A stretch of DNA of 64,000 nt from an uncultured Eubacteriales bacterium. Its GTDB lineage: Bacteria > Bacillota > Clostridia > Christensenellales > Aristaeellaceae. The DNA lies in assembly GCA_902801165.1 (NCBI GenBank), contig CADCHI010000017.1, positions 1 to 64,000 of the forward strand. The letters are read 5' to 3'. Position 1 is the first letter of the stretch; every line of letters starts with the position of its first letter. This document shows positions 37,591-46,174 of the stretch, piece after piece. The notes under the pieces are model-generated. The model saw only the letters and a list, made by a program, of their open reading frames with translations, did no database searches and had not been told where the DNA came from. Made by a program: the position numbers and the translations under genes.

Positions 37591-39519
37591 ATGAGCGAAA
37601 ACCACGATTCCCTCCGCAGGCCCTGGAACGGCGCCCGCATGTCGCCGGAGCTGGAGTTCAAGATCGCCAATCTGCCGGACTCCCCGGGCTGCTACCTGAT
37701 GAAGTCCGAGGGCGAGATCATCTACGTGGGCAAGGCCGTGAACCTGAAAAACCGGGTCAGCCAGTACTTTCACTACAATTCCCAGCACACCCCCAAGGTG
37801 CGGGCCATGGTGGAGAAGATCGACGACTTCGACATCATGCTGGTGGACGGCGAGCTGGAGGCCTTCGCGCTGGAGTGCAACCTGATCAAGCTGCACATGC
37901 CCCACTACAACATCAAGCTGAAGGACGACAAGGCCTACCCCTACATCCGCATCGACCTGCGGGAGACCTTCCCCCGGGTGGACCTGGCCCGCCGGCAGGA
38001 GAAGGACGGGGCGCGCTACTTCGGCCCCTACCAGGGGGCCACGGTGGTGCGGGAGGTGCTGGACGTCGTTCGGATGGTGTTTCCCATCCGCGTGTGCCGG
38101 CGGACGCTGAACCCCGCCAGGCCCCTGCGCCCCTGCGTGCACCACCAGGTGGGCCAGTGTCCCGCCCCCTGCGCCGGACTGATCGGCGAGGAGGACTACC
38201 GGCAGACCATCGACCACGTCATCGACTTCCTGAACGGCCGCTACGCGCCGGTGCTGGACGCCTTAAAGGCGAAGATGCTGGAGGCCTCCCGGGAGATGAA
38301 CTACGAGCGCGCCGCCCTGTACCGGGACCGCATCCGCGCCGTGGAGGCGGTGATGCAGAAGCAGAAGACCATCTCCACCGCCCAGGCGGACCAGGACATC
38401 ATCGCCATGCTGCCCCACGAGGCCGACGCCATGGTACAGCTGATGTTCGTGCGCTCCGGGCGGATGATCGGCTCCGAGCGCTTCACGCTGGAGGGCGCGG
38501 GGGACGAGGAGCCCGGCGAGGTGCTGACCCAGTTCATGCTGCAATACTACGGGCCGGAGAACCTGCCGCCCCACGAGATCCTGCTGTCCGCCACGCCGCC
38601 GGAGCACGACGTGATCGAGCAGCTGCTGACCGAGCAGCACGGCCGCCGCACCTACATCCTCACCCCGCGCAGGGGCGAGAAGCTGAAGCTGGTGCGCATG
38701 GCGCTGAAAAACCTGCGAGACGAGGCCCACAAGCTGGACCGCAAGAACGCCAACAGCCACGCCCGCACCATCGGGGCGCTGGAGCAGCTGCAGACGATCC
38801 TGGGGCTGCCCACGCTGCCCCGGCGCATCGAGGGCTACGACATCTCCAACACCCAGGGCGCCCAGTCCGTGGCCAGCGAGGTGGTCATGGTGGACGGCGT
38901 CAGCGCCAACAAGGAATACCGCCGCTACCGCATCAAGACCGTGGAGGGGGCCAACGACTTCGCCAGCATGTACGAGGTCATCACCCGCCGGCTGTCCCAC
39001 GGCCTGGACGAGCTGGCCGAGCGCCGGGAGAAGGGGCTCGACCCCCAGGGCGGCAAGTTCAGCTGGCTGCCGGACCTGATCCTGGTGGACGGCGGCAGGG
39101 GACAGCTGGCCGCCGCCCGGGAGGCCATGCTGGCCCAGGGGCTGGACATCCCCATGGTCGGCCTGGCCAAGAGAATAGAGGAAATCGTGCTGCCGGACGA
39201 GGAGGAGAGCATTCTGCTGGACCGCCACTCCCCCGCCCTGCATGTGCTGCAGCGGGTCCGGGACGAGAGCCACCGCTTCGCCATCATCCACCACAGGACG
39301 CTGCGCGCCAGGGCCAGCATCTCCTCCCGGCTGGACGGCATCCCCGGCGTGGGCGAAAAGCGGAAAAAGGCCATATTGAAGCACTTCAAGACCGTGGAGG
39401 CCCTCCGCGCCGCCAGCCTGGAGGAGATCGAAGCGGTCCCCGGCCTGCCCGAGAGCGTCGCCGGGGCGGTGTACAGGTTCCTGAACGAGGCGAGCGAAGA
39501 GACGGGCGGCGAGGCGTGA
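37591..39519 (+). CDS. uvrC: Excinuclease ABC subunit C
   Basis: A 642-residue nucleotide excision repair nuclease. The GIY-YIG domain (about 28-108; SPGCYLM, IIYVGKA, LKNR) makes the 3' cut. A Cys-rich segment follows (RPCVHHQVGQCPAPC, about 175-190), then the UVR segment (about 215-250, EMNYERAALYRDRI). The UvrC RNase H-like domain (about 390-545, IEGYDISNTQGAQSVASEV and LILVDGGRGQL) makes the 5' cut. A helix-hairpin-helix pair ends the protein (IPGVGEKRKKAIL, VPGLPESVA). The ATG at 37591 follows AAAGGCGG. Confidence 0.97.
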   Translation: MSENHDSLRRPWNGARMSPELEFKIANLPDSPGCYLMKSEGEIIYVGKAVNLKNRVSQYFHYNSQHTPKVRAMVEKIDDFDIMLVDGELEAFALECNLIKLHMPHYNIKLKDDKAYPYIRIDLRETFPRVDLARRQEKDGARYFGPYQGATVVREVLDVVRMVFPIRVCRRTLNPARPLRPCVHHQVGQCPAPCAGLIGEEDYRQTIDHVIDFLNGRYAPVLDALKAKMLEASREMNYERAALYRDRIRAVEAVMQKQKTISTAQADQDIIAMLPHEADAMVQLMFVRSGRMIGSERFTLEGAGDEEPGEVLTQFMLQYYGPENLPPHEILLSATPPEHDVIEQLLTEQHGRRTYILTPRRGEKLKLVRMALKNLRDEAHKLDRKNANSHARTIGALEQLQTILGLPTLPRRIEGYDISNTQGAQSVASEVVMVDGVSANKEYRRYRIKTVEGANDFASMYEVITRRLSHGLDELAERREKGLDPQGGKFSWLPDLILVDGGRGQLAAAREAMLAQGLDIPMVGLAKRIEEIVLPDEEESILLDRHSPALHVLQRVRDESHRFAIIHHRTLRARASISSRLDGIPGVGEKRKKAILKHFKTVEALRAASLEEIEAVPGLPESVAGAVYRFLNEASEETGGEA

Positions 39520-39613
39520 GTTCGCTCAACTTCGCCTGGCAATCGGGAAGCGCCGCCTTTACGCGCCGTTCGTTGACAAACAGATGCGAAAGTGGGAGAA
39601 TATGTGAAGGAAA

Positions 39614-39650
39614 CCCCTCTCAGTCAGCGCACAGCGCTGACTGAGAGGGG
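39614..39650. repeat. 17-bp perfect hairpin beside the DUF559 gene
   Basis: CCCCTCTCAGTCAGCGC (39614-39630) and its exact complement (39634-39650) are separated by ACA. It lies 28 nt before the DUF559 ATG. Such hairpins resemble REP-like elements scattered in gut Clostridia; I infer this from memory of the pattern. Confidence 0.9.
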
Positions 39651-39678
39651 CCCATCTCCACCGGAAAGATGTGATACC

Positions 39679-40044
39679 ATGGCTTCCATCCCACCGAAAG
39701 ACGTGATGCTTGCCAACGCCCGCCACCTCAGAAAGGCCATGACTCCCTGGGAGCGCAAATTATGGTATTGCTTTCTGCGCACCTATCCGGTAAAGTTCTA
39801 CAAGCAACGCGTGCTGGGTCCATATATCGTAGATTTCTACTGCCCGAGCGCCAAATTGATCCTCGAATTGGATGGTTCCCAGCACTTCACGCCAGACGGG
39901 CAGGCTTCCGACTCCAATCGGGACGCCTACCTGCAGACACGTGGTTATGCCATTCTGCGCATCCCCAACATAGATATCGACCGCCGCTTCCAGTCGGTTT
40001 GTGAAACCATCCACCGGGAGACGCAATCCCGGATAAACCAATAA
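39679..40044 (+). CDS. DUF559 protein, Vsr-like endonuclease fold
   Basis: A 121-residue single-domain protein with the DUF559 (PF04480) pattern: an N-terminal helix with LRKAMTPWERKLWY, a strand V-FYKQRVLGPYIVDFYC with the active-site Asp, then LILELDGSQH with the Glu-x-Asp of a Vsr/PD-(D/E)xK nuclease, and a C-terminal YAILRIPN strand. Biochemical role of such proteins is unknown. Base use (TTG, CAA, GGT) is much less GC-biased than its neighbours, which points to recent transfer. A 17-bp hairpin lies directly upstream. Confidence 0.9.
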   Translation: MASIPPKDVMLANARHLRKAMTPWERKLWYCFLRTYPVKFYKQRVLGPYIVDFYCPSAKLILELDGSQHFTPDGQASDSNRDAYLQTRGYAILRIPNIDIDRRFQSVCETIHRETQSRINQ

Positions 40045-40066
40045 ATCATCTATGGAGGCAGTCACC

Positions 40067-41485
40067 ATGAACTACGAAACCCTTGACAAGATCGTCGACT
40101 CCTACCGCGACGAACTGATCGAAAACATCCGCAAGTGGATCTCCATCCCCTCGGTGCAGGGCGAGCCCGCGGGCGAAAACGCCCCCTTCGGCAAAGAGGT
40201 GCGCCGGATGCTGGACATGGCCCTGGAGGACGGCCGGCGCTTCGGCTTCGAGGTGCGGGACGTGGACGGCTACGCCGGCGACATCAGCTACGGCGAAGGC
40301 CCCCAGACCCTGGGCATGCTGGCCCACCTGGACGTGGTGCCCCTGGGCGACGGCTGGACCCACGACCCGCTGGGCGGCGAGATCGAGAACGGCCGGCTCT
40401 ACGGCCGCGGCACCACCGACGACAAGGGCCCGGCGCTGTGCGCGCTGTACGCCATGCGGGCGGTGAAGGAGGCGGGCTTTGCGCTGAAGGACGGCGTGCG
40501 CCTGATCCTGGGCTGCGACGAGGAGACCGGCATGAGCGACATGCGCCACTACGCCAGCAAGCTGAAGATGCCGGACTACGGCTTCTCCCCGGACGCCGAA
40601 TTCCCGGTGATCAACATCGAAAAGGGCGGCGTGAACATGCGCCTGTCGAAGGTTACCGGCGGTGAGAACGGCGCGCGGCTGCCCGTCCACTCCCTCTACG
40701 CCGGCGAGCGGCCCAACGTGGTGCCCGCCGAGGCCACCGCGGTGGTGGGCCTGAACGGCCTGACGGTCGACGCCCTGAACGCAAAGCTGGCCGAAATCGA
40801 GAAGAAGCACGAGAAGTTCCGCCTGAGCGCCGCCCCGGAGGGCGAGGGCCGGGCGAAGATCACTGCCACGGGCAAGAACGCCCATGCCGCCATGCCCGAG
40901 GGCGGCGTCAACGCCGCGGGCATGCTGCTGATCGCCCTGAAGGAGCTGGGCGCGGGCGCGGACTCCACCCATGCGGCCATCGCCATGCTGGCGGACGCCG
41001 TGGGCATGGAGTACACCGGCCAGTCCCTGGGTATCGCCTGCGCGGACGAGCTGTCCGGCGCGCTGACCTGCAACCTGGGCATCCTCCGCTACGACGGCAA
41101 CGAGCTCTCCGCCCTGCTGGACATCCGCTACCCCATCTGCGGCAACGAGGAGCTGATGCTGGGCCAGGCGGCCAAGCGGGTGGCCCCGGCGGGCATGAGC
41201 GTCTGCTGCGCCTCCAGCCACACCCCGCTGCACGTGCCCGCGGACAGCAAGATCGTCAAGGGCCTGCTGAAGGTGTACCACGAGGTCACCGGCCTGCCCG
41301 CCTACACCATCGCCATCGGCGGCGGCACCTACTCCCGCATGATGCCCAACACCGTGGCCTTCGGCGTGTGTTTCCCCGGGGACATGGACGTGTGCCACAT
41401 CGCCGACGAGTACATCGACGTGGAGAAAATGATGCTGGGCGTGAAGATCTTCGCCCACGCCATCGTCGAGCTGGCGGGCCACTGA
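40067..41485 (+). CDS. pepV: M20 family dipeptidase, PepV-like
   Basis: A 472-residue two-zinc peptidase that releases amino acids from dipeptides in the cytosol. The zinc-site motifs are present: LAHLDVVPLGDGW (His, with nearby Asp), RGTTDDKGP (bridging Asp), CDEETGMSD (general base Glu and ligand) and, near the end, GGGTYSRMMPN plus a C-terminal His in HTPLH. The length matches PepV (about 470). The ATG follows GGAGGCAGTCACC. It is followed 33 nt later by cmk. Confidence 0.95.
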   Translation: MNYETLDKIVDSYRDELIENIRKWISIPSVQGEPAGENAPFGKEVRRMLDMALEDGRRFGFEVRDVDGYAGDISYGEGPQTLGMLAHLDVVPLGDGWTHDPLGGEIENGRLYGRGTTDDKGPALCALYAMRAVKEAGFALKDGVRLILGCDEETGMSDMRHYASKLKMPDYGFSPDAEFPVINIEKGGVNMRLSKVTGGENGARLPVHSLYAGERPNVVPAEATAVVGLNGLTVDALNAKLAEIEKKHEKFRLSAAPEGEGRAKITATGKNAHAAMPEGGVNAAGMLLIALKELGAGADSTHAAIAMLADAVGMEYTGQSLGIACADELSGALTCNLGILRYDGNELSALLDIRYPICGNEELMLGQAAKRVAPAGMSVCCASSHTPLHVPADSKIVKGLLKVYHEVTGLPAYTIAIGGGTYSRMMPNTVAFGVCFPGDMDVCHIADEYIDVEKMMLGVKIFAHAIVELAGH

Positions 41486-41518
41486 GCCGGCCGCAATTCA
41501 ACGAAAGAAGGAAAACCC

Positions 41519-42205
41519 ATGTCAGATAAAGTCTTTTCCATCGCCATCGACGGGCCCGCGGGCGCAGGCAAGTCCACCATCGCCAAGGCCCTGGCCCGGG
41601 AGCTGGACGCCATGTACCTGGACACCGGCGCCATGTACCGCGCCATCGGCCTGGACCTGAGCCGGAACGGCCTGGACCTGAGCGACGCCGCGTCGGTGGC
41701 CGCCGCCGTGGGCAATGTGGACATCGACGTGCGCTACGAGGACGGCACCCAGCACATCTACCTGGGGAACGAGGACGTCTCCCGGGCCATCCGCGAGCCG
41801 GAGGTCTCCATGGCCGCCAGCGCCGTGTCCGCGGTGCCGGAGGTGCGCGAGCGCATGGTGGCCCTGCAGCGGAAGATCGCCGAGGGACAGAACGTGGTCA
41901 TGGACGGCCGGGACATCGGCACCAAGGTGCTGCCCAACGCCACGCTGAAGGTCTACCTGACCGCCTCCGCCGAGGAGCGGGCCCGCCGCCGCTGCCTGGA
42001 GCTGAAGGAGAAGGGCATGGAAGAGCCCTTCGACAAGGTGCTCCAGGAGATGATCCAGCGGGACTACCAGGACACCCACCGGGCGGCCTCTCCCCTGTGC
42101 CAGGCGGAGGACGCGAAGCTGGTGGACACCTCCGACCTGACGCTGGAGGCGTCCGTGGAGGCCATCCGCGCCCTGGCGCTGGAGGCCATCCAGGCCCGGA
42201 GTTGA
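41519..42205 (+). CDS. cmk: Cytidylate kinase
   Basis: A 228-residue kinase that phosphorylates CMP and dCMP to diphosphates. It has the P-loop IDGPAGAGKST (about 10-20), the substrate-binding DTGAMYRAIG (about 36-45) and GRDIGTKVLPNA (about 133-144). A C-terminal DTSDLTLEA segment fits the family. SD is AGAAGGAAAA. It opens the cmk-plsC-ispH-rpsA run typical of Clostridia. Confidence 0.97.
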   Translation: MSDKVFSIAIDGPAGAGKSTIAKALARELDAMYLDTGAMYRAIGLDLSRNGLDLSDAASVAAAVGNVDIDVRYEDGTQHIYLGNEDVSRAIREPEVSMAASAVSAVPEVRERMVALQRKIAEGQNVVMDGRDIGTKVLPNATLKVYLTASAEERARRRCLELKEKGMEEPFDKVLQEMIQRDYQDTHRAASPLCQAEDAKLVDTSDLTLEASVEAIRALALEAIQARS

Positions 42206-42219
42206 ACGGAGGCGATCAC

Positions 42220-42819
42220 ATGAAAAAGGGCTTTTACCGATTCCTGTGCGCCTTTATGGGCGCGATCTACGCGGTGCTCTACCCCGCCCGGGTGGACGGC
42301 GTGGAGAACATCCCCGAGGAGGGCGCCTTCATACTGTGCAGCAACCACTGCAGCAACCGGGACCCCTTCTACCTGGCCATCCGCGCCAAGAAGCGCTACT
42401 TCCACTTCATGGCGAAGGTCCAGCTGTTCCGCTTCAAGCCCCTGGCGGCGATCGTCACCGCCCTGGGCGGCTTTCCGGTGGACCGGGGCCACAGCGACCT
42501 GAGCGCCATCCGCACCGCCCTGGGCCTGCTGCGGGAGGGCCACGGCCTGGCGGTGTTCCCCCAGGGCACCCGCATCAAGGACAACTCCCCCGCCCCGATG
42601 CTGGACGGCGTGTCCATGATCGCGCTGCGCTCCGGCGCGCCGGTGATCCCCGCCTACATCGGCGGGCCCTACCGCCTGTTCCGCAAGACCCAGGTCAGCT
42701 TCGGCCCGCCCGTGAGCTTCGAGGGCCTCGGCCGCCGCGTGGACAGCGACACCCTGGACAAGGCCACCCGGCGCATCGAGGCCGCGGTGTGGGGCCTGAA
42801 GCGGGAAGTACAGTGTTAA
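42220..42819 (+). CDS. plsC: 1-acyl-sn-glycerol-3-phosphate acyltransferase
   Basis: A 199-residue acyltransferase that acylates lysophosphatidic acid. The HX4D motif is NHCSNRDP (about residues 46-53), the substrate motif is FPQGTR (about 109-114, Gln in place of the commoner Glu), and VIPAYIGG is the usual third motif. An N-terminal hydrophobic segment anchors it to the membrane. Start at 42220 has SD GGAGGCGATC. It follows cmk by 14 nt. The Q in FPQGTR is a common variant, so activity is likely. Confidence 0.93.
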   Translation: MKKGFYRFLCAFMGAIYAVLYPARVDGVENIPEEGAFILCSNHCSNRDPFYLAIRAKKRYFHFMAKVQLFRFKPLAAIVTALGGFPVDRGHSDLSAIRTALGLLREGHGLAVFPQGTRIKDNSPAPMLDGVSMIALRSGAPVIPAYIGGPYRLFRKTQVSFGPPVSFEGLGRRVDSDTLDKATRRIEAAVWGLKREVQC

Positions 42820-42908
42820 ATTTCTGTAAGTTCAAAAATGAAGCAGGAATTATAAACTATACAATCGAACTAAATTGGATAGCATAATAGTATATTTATG
42901 CGTATACC

Positions 42909-44324
42909 GTGTGTACTACGCCCGTTCGCGGGCACGGCTGGGGGCGATCACCCATCGCGCGCGTTGTATTGGCCAGGAACGCAGGCTTCTGCTTCGGCGT
43001 CCGCCGGGCGGTGGAAACCGCTGAAAAATCGGCGCCTGCCGTAACCCTCGGCCCGATCATCCACAACCCCCAGGTGGTGGAATCGCTGGAGGCCATCGGC
43101 GTCACCAGCATGAATAGCCCTATGCAGGTTCCCGCCGGCGCCCGCGTGGTGATACGCTCCCACGGCATCGGTCGGGCCGAGCAGGAGGCGCTGGAGGCCA
43201 AAGGCTGCGAGATCATCGACGCCACCTGCCCCTTCGTGAACCGCATCCACGAAATGGCCCGCAGGGCCAGCGAGGACGGCGTGCCGCTGATCGTCATCGG
43301 CGAAGCGGAGCATCCGGAGGTCCAGGGCATCCTGGGCTGGACGGAGGGCCCCGCCTGGGCGGTGATGTGCGAGGCGGACATCGACGCCTTGCCCCCCATG
43401 GAGCGCGCCCGGGTCGTGGCCCAGACCACGATGGTGGAGGGCCGCTTCCGCGAGCTGTGTGCCAGGCTGGCCGAGCGCATCGGGCAGCTGGAGGTCAGCG
43501 CCACCATCTGCACCGCCACGCGGGACCGCCAGCAGGAGGTCGTGGACATCGCCGCGAAGGCCGATGTGATGCTGATCATCGGCGGGCGGCAAAGCTCAAA
43601 CAGTCGCAAGCTCTACAGGCTCGCTTCTGATATATGCCGCAGGACCTATTTCATAGAGACCGCGGCGGAATTGGACGGAATTCCCATAGCACCGTCCGAT
43701 ACCATTGGGATTACAGCCGGTGCATCCACGCCGGATTGTATCATTAAGGAGGTTGTTGCAAGAATGAACGACATCGAGAAGAAAGTTACCCCCGAAGAGA
43801 ACCAGGAACTTGAAGTCATGTCAGAAGAAGCCATTGACAAGACCATAGTTCAAATTCGTCCCGGCCAGATCATCACTGGCAAGGTCGAAATGATCACCGA
43901 CGATGAGGTTTGCGTCAACATCGGCTACAAGTCTGACGGTATCGTAAAGAAATCCGAGCTTTCTTCAACCGATGTCAAGGAGGGCGATGAGATCGAAGTC
44001 GAAGTCGTCAAGGTGAACGACGGCGAAGGCAACGTGCTGCTCTCTCAGAAGAACATCATCAACCGCAAGGCCTGGGAAGAGATCTGCGCCAAGGAAGAGG
44101 CCGGCGAGTTCGTCGAAGGCGTTGGCAAGGAAGCCGTCAAGGGCGGCCTGCTGGCGGACGTCGAAGGCATTCGCACCTTCATCCCCGCGTCTCAGCTCTC
44201 CCTGCGCTATGTCGAGAAGATCGACGAGTTCGTGGGCCAGCCCATGACCCTGAAGATCATCGAGATCGACAAGGCCAAGAAGCGCATCGTCAGCGCATCG
44301 TCGCCTCCCGCAAGGCCGTCCTGA
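42909..44324 (+). CDS. ispH: IspH fused to ribosomal S1 domains, N-terminal part before a frameshift
   Basis: Residues about 17-285 are 4-hydroxy-3-methylbut-2-enyl diphosphate reductase, the last step of the MEP isoprenoid pathway. The three iron-sulfur cysteines are in AGFCFGVRRA, DATCPFVNR and ATICTATRDRQ. S1 domains follow (about 300-370 and 385-455). Fusion of IspH to S1 is known in Clostridia. The frame then breaks at an 11-bp duplication (44281-44302) and stops at 44324. The GTG at 42909 is a weak guess; homology begins near residue 16 and no good SD is visible. An AAGGAGG at 43746-43752 and ATG at 43764 lie at the IspH/S1 junction, in frame, so S1 may also be made alone. Confidence 0.88.
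   Translation: MCTTPVRGHGWGRSPIARVVLARNAGFCFGVRRAVETAEKSAPAVTLGPIIHNPQVVESLEAIGVTSMNSPMQVPAGARVVIRSHGIGRAEQEALEAKGCEIIDATCPFVNRIHEMARRASEDGVPLIVIGEAEHPEVQGILGWTEGPAWAVMCEADIDALPPMERARVVAQTTMVEGRFRELCARLAERIGQLEVSATICTATRDRQQEVVDIAAKADVMLIIGGRQSSNSRKLYRLASDICRRTYFIETAAELDGIPIAPSDTIGITAGASTPDCIIKEVVARMNDIEKKVTPEENQELEVMSEEAIDKTIVQIRPGQIITGKVEMITDDEVCVNIGYKSDGIVKKSELSSTDVKEGDEIEVEVVKVNDGEGNVLLSQKNIINRKAWEEICAKEEAGEFVEGVGKEAVKGGLLADVEGIRTFIPASQLSLRYVEKIDEFVGQPMTLKIIEIDKAKKRIVSASSPPARPS
44281..44302 (+). repeat. 11-bp tandem duplication breaking the ispH-rpsA frame
   Basis: AGCGCATCGTC occurs twice in direct tandem. Deleting one copy restores a continuous S1 reading frame (KKRIVASRKAVLMAEEAEKK). 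The repeat is 11 bp, so it shifts the frame. Confidence 0.95.
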
Positions 44325-44938
44325 TGGCCGAAGAGGCGGAGAAGAAGAAGAAGATCTGGGAGTCCCTGGAAGTGGGCTCCGTCGTGAAGGGCATCGTTCG
44401 CCGCCTGGCGGACTTCGGCGCTTTCGTTGACATCGGCGGCGTCGACGGCCTCGTGCACGTCACCGACCTCAGCTGGGGCCGCGTGAAGCATCCCTCCGAC
44501 GTGGTGTCCGTGGGCCAGGAGATCGATGTGAAGATCCTGAACATCGACCCCGAGCGCGAGCGCATCTCCCTTTCCTATAAGCAGACCCAGCCCCGTCCCT
44601 GGACCGTCGCCGGCGAGAAGTACCCGGTGGGCTCCGTGGTGGAGGGCAAGGTCGTCCGCATCACCACCTTCGGCGCCTTCGTGGAGCTTGAGCCCGGCCT
44701 GGACGGCCTGGTGCACATCTCCCAGTGCGCGCTGACCCGCATCGCGAAGGTCGAGGACGCCGTGAATGTCGGCGACATCGTCCGCGTGAAGGTGCTGGAT
44801 GTCAACACCGAAGCCAAGCGTATCTCCCTGTCCATCCGTGAGGTCCTGGAGGACGAGGCGCTGGATTCCGTGAGCGACGAGGGCGAGTACGCCATCGACG
44901 ACATCCCCGGCGAGGAAGAGGCTCCTGTCGAGGAATAA
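44324..44938 (+). CDS. rpsA: Ribosomal protein S1 domains, C-terminal part after the frameshift
   Basis: A 204-residue open frame carrying two S1 RNA-binding domains (about 15-85, VGSVVKGIVRRLADFGAFVDIGG, and about 100-170, VGSVVEGKVVRITTFGAFVEL) and an acidic tail. It continues the ispH-rpsA gene after the 11-bp duplication. The stop of the first part and this ATG overlap as TGATG, so coupled re-initiation could still make it. Without the duplication the gene would be one product of about 670 residues. Confidence 0.88.
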   Translation: MAEEAEKKKKIWESLEVGSVVKGIVRRLADFGAFVDIGGVDGLVHVTDLSWGRVKHPSDVVSVGQEIDVKILNIDPERERISLSYKQTQPRPWTVAGEKYPVGSVVEGKVVRITTFGAFVELEPGLDGLVHISQCALTRIAKVEDAVNVGDIVRVKVLDVNTEAKRISLSIREVLEDEALDSVSDEGEYAIDDIPGEEEAPVEE

Positions 44939-44946
44939 GGCCTTGA

Positions 44947-44985
44947 ACAAAGGCGGCACGCGCTGCGTGTCGCCTTTTGTTTTCG
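44947..44985 (+). terminator. Terminator after rpsA
   Basis: AAAGGCG.CACGCG and CGTG.CGCCTTTTG form a stem of about 14 bp with CTG in the loop, followed by TTTTGTTTT. Confidence 0.85.
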
Positions 44986-45016
44986 CGTCAATGAATCGAA
45001 TATGGGAGGCAATCGC

Positions 45017-45940
45017 ATGTCCAAGGCCGAGACCTTTAAAATCAAATCCAACGCGGACGGCCTGGAGCTCTCCGTGCTGACGGTCGTTCCGGAGGGCGAG
45101 CCGAAGGCGCTGGTCCAGCTGGTCCACGGCATGGCCGAGCACAAGGAGCGCTACCTGCCCTTCATGCAGTTCCTCGCGGAGCACGGCTACGCCTGCCTCA
45201 TCAACGACCACCGCGGCCACGGCGCCAGCGTGAAGTCCCCGGACGACCTGGGCTACTTCTACGCCGGCGGCGCGGACGCCCTGCTGAAGGACCTGCACCA
45301 GCTGACCCTGTGGTTCCGCTCCCGCTACCCGGGCCGCCAGCTGTTCCTGTTCGGCCACAGCATGGGCGCGCTGTCGGTGAACAACTACCGCCATCGCTAT
45401 TCCGCCGACATCGACGCACTGGTGATCTGCGGCAACCCCGGCAGAAACCCCGCCGCCGGCGCGGGCCTGGCGCTGAACAAGCTGATGACCCTGTTCAAGG
45501 GCGAGCGCTACATCAGCAAGCTGTTCGTGAACATGTCCACCGGCAGCTTCAGCAAGCGCCACCCCGACCCCACCACCCAAAACGCCTGGCTCAGCACCAA
45601 TCAGGACAACGTCCGCGCCTACGACGCCGACCCCCTCTGCGGCTTCCCCTTCACGCTGAACGGCTACAAGGCCCTGCTGACGCTGATGCGGGACGCCTAT
45701 GTCCCCAGCCCGGCGACCAACCCCAACCTGCCGGTGTTCTTCATCTCCGGCGAGGACGACCCCTGCGCGCCGGACGAGAAGGGCTTCAACGACGCCGTGA
45801 ACCGCATGAAGGCCGACGGCTACACCCACGTCGCCGCCAAGCGCTATCCCGGCATGCGGCACGAGCTGCTGAACCACACCAACCACCAGATCGTCTACGA
45901 CGACCTGCTGGCCTTCTTCGACGGGCAGCTGGCGGAATGA
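45017..45940 (+). CDS. Alpha/beta hydrolase, monoacylglycerol lipase-like
   Basis: A 307-residue cytosolic serine hydrolase. The oxyanion motif is VHGMAEHKERY (about 38-48), the nucleophile elbow is GHSMGA (about 115-120), the Asp is in FFISGEDDPCAP and the His in YPGMRHELLNH. This is the pattern of the Hydrolase_4/lysophospholipase family. Physiological substrate unknown. The ATG at 45017 follows GGGAGGCAATCGC; the in-frame ATG at 45002 overlaps the SD. It is monocistronic between two terminators. Confidence 0.92.
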   Translation: MSKAETFKIKSNADGLELSVLTVVPEGEPKALVQLVHGMAEHKERYLPFMQFLAEHGYACLINDHRGHGASVKSPDDLGYFYAGGADALLKDLHQLTLWFRSRYPGRQLFLFGHSMGALSVNNYRHRYSADIDALVICGNPGRNPAAGAGLALNKLMTLFKGERYISKLFVNMSTGSFSKRHPDPTTQNAWLSTNQDNVRAYDADPLCGFPFTLNGYKALLTLMRDAYVPSPATNPNLPVFFISGEDDPCAPDEKGFNDAVNRMKADGYTHVAAKRYPGMRHELLNHTNHQIVYDDLLAFFDGQLAE

Positions 45941-45979
45941 CGACTGTCGTTTCCCTTATTAAAATTGAATCCACCTGTG

Positions 45980-46006
45980 CGGGCGCCTTCGGGCGCCCGT
46001 TTTTCC
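45980..46006 (+). terminator. Terminator after the hydrolase gene
   Basis: CGGGCGCC and GGGCGCCCG with a TTC loop, followed by TTTTTCC. Confidence 0.88.
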
Positions 46007-46108
46007 TCCTTCCCCGCGAAGTTTGCCGATCCTTCGCATTCTCAATATCGGATAACGCCGGGCACGCTTTCCCTCGGCCGCCATTTATTACCATCTCGTT
46101 AATTCTTA

Positions 46109-46160
46109 TTTTGGTACCTTGACATCACATTCTCCATCTGCTATTATTTAGGTACCAAAA
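46109..46160 (+). promoter_or_regulatory. Promoter flanked by paired operators, marR gene
   Basis: TTGACA (46119-46124) and TATTAT (46142-46147) are 17 bp apart. TTTTGGTACC (46109-46118) abuts the -35 box, and its exact inverse GGTACCAAAA (46151-46160) follows the -10 box. Each arm contains the palindrome GGTACC. The MarR regulator encoded 15 nt further on is the obvious candidate ligand, giving autorepression. Confidence 0.85.
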
Positions 46161-46174
46161 CAAAGAAAGGACGG

